64,000 bases of DNA. It comes from Okibacterium fritillariae (GTDB taxonomy: Bacteria; Actinomycetota; Actinomycetes; Actinomycetales; Microbacteriaceae). Both the position numbers and the translations under genes were made by a program. Location: the NCBI RefSeq assembly GCF_900167575.1, contig NZ_FUZP01000001.1, positions 1,178,001 to 1,242,000 on the forward strand, written 5' to 3'. This document shows positions 61,951 to 64,000 of this stretch, one piece after another (the stretch's first letter is position 1; every line of letters begins with the position of its first letter). The notes beneath the pieces are model-generated. The model was not told the origin of the DNA. It saw nothing but the letters and a program-made list of their open reading frames with translations, and did no database searches.

Positions 61951-63039
61951 ATGAGTCACAGTTCTGCAGCGGGCGCTCCGACGCCTGCCACGGGCGTCTC
62001 CTATGTGATGCCGGTGCTCAACGACGTCACGCACGTGCGGGCGGCGGTCGATTCGCTCCTCACGCAAGATTATGAGGGGCCCTTCGAGGTAGCCATCGCC
62101 CTCGGGCCCAGCATCGACGGCACGACGGAGCTCGTCGAAGAGCTGTCGCGCACCGATCCCCGCGTGCGCGTCATCCCCAACCCCGTGGGTTCGACACCCG
62201 CCGGGCTGAACATCGCCATCCGTGCGACGACCTATCCTGTGGTCATCCGCGTCGACGCCCACTCGGTCCTGCCGCCCGACTACGCGCGCATCGCCGTCGA
62301 GGCGCTCGCCCGCACGGGGGCCGCCAACGTCGGCGGAATCATGGATGCACGCGGCATCTCGGCTTTCGAACGCGCCGTCGCCCGCGCCTATGGCACCAAA
62401 GTCGGCCTCGGCGGAACGCCCCACCACGTGGGCGGAGCAGAAGGCCCGGCCGACACGGTCTACCTGGGGGTCTTCCAGCGCGAGCCCCTCGAAGCCGTCG
62501 GCATGTTCGACGAACGCATCAAACGCGGCCAGGACTGGGAGCTCAACCACCGCCTGCGCGCGGCGGGCGGCATCGTCTGGTTCACCCCGGCTCTGCGCGT
62601 CACCTATCGCCCCCGGCCGAGCTTCTCGCGCCTGGCGCGCCAATTCCTCTCGACGGGCCTGTGGCGCGGCGAGCTCACGCGGCGCTTCCCGGGCGGTCGC
62701 TCCCTGCGCTACTTCGCCCCGCCCGTCATGGTGCTGGGTGTCCTCCTCGGCCTCGTCCTGGGCCTCGTCGGGCTCGTCACGGGCGCCATGGCGGATGTCT
62801 GGTGGCCTACACTCGGTTTCGCCATCCCGGCTCTCTACCTCGCGTTCGTCGTGCTGGCGGCCCTCGTCTATGCCCGGCCCGACGGCGCGCGCTCGATGCT
62901 GTGGTTCCTCGCCGTGCTGCCCTGTATACACTTCTGCTGGGGGATCGGCTTCCTGCTCGGCTATCTGTCGTTGGCCAGCAACATCTCCGATCGAGCGAAC
63001 GAGAGAGGCGGTGCCGCGCGTGACCGAGAGACCGGTTGA
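61951..63039 (+). CDS. Family 2 glycosyltransferase with membrane C-terminus (ExoA-like)
   Basis: 362 residues. N-terminal GT-A domain: VSYVMPVLNDVTHVRAAVDS, IALGPSIDGT, then the nucleotide-sugar motif VIRVDAHSVLPPDY and the acceptor-side DERIKRGQDWELNHRLR (ED-x-x-W-like). Around residues 245-350 there are three or four membrane helices (MVLGVLLGLVLGLVGLVTG; FAIPALYLAFVVLAALVYA; FLAVLPCIHFCWGIGFLLGY). It looks like membrane-bound transferases of exopolysaccharide or surface glycan assembly. Overlaps the next gene by about 20 bases. Confidence 0.9.
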   Translation: MSHSSAAGAPTPATGVSYVMPVLNDVTHVRAAVDSLLTQDYEGPFEVAIALGPSIDGTTELVEELSRTDPRVRVIPNPVGSTPAGLNIAIRATTYPVVIRVDAHSVLPPDYARIAVEALARTGAANVGGIMDARGISAFERAVARAYGTKVGLGGTPHHVGGAEGPADTVYLGVFQREPLEAVGMFDERIKRGQDWELNHRLRAAGGIVWFTPALRVTYRPRPSFSRLARQFLSTGLWRGELTRRFPGGRSLRYFAPPVMVLGVLLGLVLGLVGLVTGAMADVWWPTLGFAIPALYLAFVVLAALVYARPDGARSMLWFLAVLPCIHFCWGIGFLLGYLSLASNISDRANERGGAARDRETG

Positions 63040-63835
63040 CCTGGGCGCCCGCCCGCGTTCCATCGCCGAGCTGAAGTCCGTCGCGCAGCCGCCCGAGGTG
63101 CGCGGCCGCCGCAACGCCGAGCACTGGACGGCGTCGCTCTACCTGCGCAACCTCTCGCCCTACGTCACCTGGATGCTGCTGCGCACGAGCATCTCGGCCA
63201 ACGGCGTCACGGGCCTCATGATCATCACCGGATGGTGTGTCGCGGCGTCGCTGCTCGTGCCCGGTTTCGCCGGCCCCCTGCTCGCGCTGCTGTTCGGCCA
63301 GCTGCAGATGCTCATCGACTGCTGCGACGGCGAGGTCGCGCGGTGGCGCAAGACGTCGTCGCCCGCCGGAGCATTCCTCGACGCCGTCGGGCACTACTCG
63401 ACCGAGGCGCTCATTCCGCTGGCTCTCGCCATCCGGGCCGCCGGCTACCCGTTCGATGCTCCCGAGGGCTACCTCTGGACGACGCTCGGCGCCCTGCTCG
63501 CGCTCGTCATCATCTTGAACAAGGCGCTCAACGACATGGTGCGCGTGGCCCGCGCCAATTACGGTGCCGCCAAGCTCACCTACACGAGTGCCGAATCCGC
63601 GCCGCGAACCGGGTTGCTCGCCACGGCGCGCAGGGTTGCCCGTTTCGTGCCGTTCCACCGCCTGTTCCACTCGGTCGAGCTGAGCTTCGTCATCTTCGCG
63701 GCCGCCGTCGTGGGCCTGTTCATCGGCGATCTGCAGGCCATGCGCGGCGTGCTCGTGCTGTTGCTCGGTCTCGGCATCCTGACGCTGTTCGGGCACTTCC
63801 TCGCCATCATCACGTCGAACCGCGTGCGGGCCTGA
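63020..63835 (+). CDS. CDP-alcohol phosphatidyltransferase family protein
   Basis: 271 residues, about six membrane helices after a 45-residue polar N-tail. The CDP-OH-P signature is D100-x2-D103G-x2-A107R-x8-G117-x3-D121-x3-H125: the last Asp of the family motif, proposed catalytic base, is His here. GTG 63020 is used; GTG 63011, three codons earlier, is an alternative with GAGAG upstream. Sits inside a glycosyltransferase pair, which suggests a lipid-linked or phosphodiester-linked surface polymer rather than housekeeping phospholipid synthesis. Confidence 0.88.
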   Translation: MTERPVDLGARPRSIAELKSVAQPPEVRGRRNAEHWTASLYLRNLSPYVTWMLLRTSISANGVTGLMIITGWCVAASLLVPGFAGPLLALLFGQLQMLIDCCDGEVARWRKTSSPAGAFLDAVGHYSTEALIPLALAIRAAGYPFDAPEGYLWTTLGALLALVIILNKALNDMVRVARANYGAAKLTYTSAESAPRTGLLATARRVARFVPFHRLFHSVELSFVIFAAAVVGLFIGDLQAMRGVLVLLLGLGILTLFGHFLAIITSNRVRA

Positions 63836-63837
63836 CG

Positions 63838-64000
63838 GTGCCGCGCAACCAGGCCTCCGCCGGGGCCGCGCAACCCGCCGGCCGGCTTCCGCGCATCGGC
63901 GTGGTCGTGCTCACGCAGGGCACGCGACCGGATGACCTGCGCCGCGGCATCCTGTCGGTGCAACGCCAGCGAGACGTCGAAGTCGACATCGTCGTCGTGG
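63838..64000 (+). CDS. Glycosyltransferase family 2, 5' part
   Basis: Starts with GTG two bases after the previous stop and runs off the window (54 codons seen). The opening RIGVVVLTQGTRPDDLRRGI, then SVQRQRDVEVDIVVV is the first beta-strand and helix of a GT-A glycosyltransferase; the usual nucleotide-binding Gly/Asn and DxD lie beyond 64000. Probable member of the same glycan operon. Confidence 0.75.
   Translation, partial: MPRNQASAGAAQPAGRLPRIGVVVLTQGTRPDDLRRGILSVQRQRDVEVDIVVV

Overview
The window is high-GC chromosomal DNA (strong G/C at third codon positions, many GTG and TTG starts) from an actinobacterium. The best fit is the order Micrococcales, probably family Microbacteriaceae. Reasons: AdnAB-type end-resection nucleases with UvrD2, actinobacterial single-gene markers (DUF3107, DUF3117, UPF0182, Zincin_2), the succinylase diaminopimelate pathway, a 7Fe ferredoxin next to dapC, and a DUF7882-like small protein that I associate with Microbacteriaceae. 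I see no mobile element, prophage, CRISPR array or rRNA; this looks like core chromosome. No gap between genes exceeds about 230 bases.

Layout. 1-2116: 3' part of glycine decarboxylase. 2214-8645: a CPBP membrane protease, then a complete peptide ABC importer (lipoprotein, two permeases, fused double ATPase). 8749-11973: PH-domain-like membrane protein, the GTPase TypA, a small unknown. 11970-15635: the iron-uptake operon efeUOB (minus strand) behind a DtxR/IdeR-like operator. 15778-22798: membrane protein, fdxA, dapC, citrate synthase, dapD, dapE and a membrane glycosyltransferase; four of these serve lysine/peptidoglycan precursor synthesis and the TCA cycle. 22902-27925: DUF3117, O-methyltransferase, TatB, Mrp, DUF1003, MgtE-N/CBS protein and a stress-type membrane protein, an arrangement that resembles the Rv1220c-Rv1234 region of Mycobacterium tuberculosis (from memory). 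28001-31531: Xaa-Pro peptidase, an EEP-family phosphohydrolase, a PHP phosphoesterase.

31688-52420 is a conserved repair and envelope island resembling Rv3193c-Rv3211: DEAD-box helicase, MiaE-like ferritin-fold protein, DUF3107, AdnA, AdnB, a kinase-fold protein with no catalytic residues, NudC, UvrD2, an orphan TOMM-cyclodehydratase-like protein, a Zincin_2 protein, a PDZ/Lon-like protease and UPF0182. 52577-61807 holds a methyltransferase, the initiator tRNA with promoter and terminator, a Tat-exported phospholipase C-type phosphoesterase, a CinA-C-like protein, small stress proteins (CsbD and a 54-residue membrane peptide), a nitrilase-family amidase, an aminotransferase and an HtrA protease. 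61951-64000 starts a surface-glycan type cluster: glycosyltransferase, CDP-alcohol phosphatidyltransferase, glycosyltransferase (cut by the window end).

Two themes run through the non-coding DNA. First, many genes appear leaderless: a TANNNT box lies 6-7 bases before the start codon. Where the first start codon after such a box is not the gene's own, it opens a mini-ORF, most strikingly a 10-codon ORF whose stop overlaps the UPF0182 start. Second, short tandem repeats (15, 17, 26 bp) have grown across stop codons in several convergent gaps, and a 24-bp in-frame repeat expands the N-terminus of AdnA.
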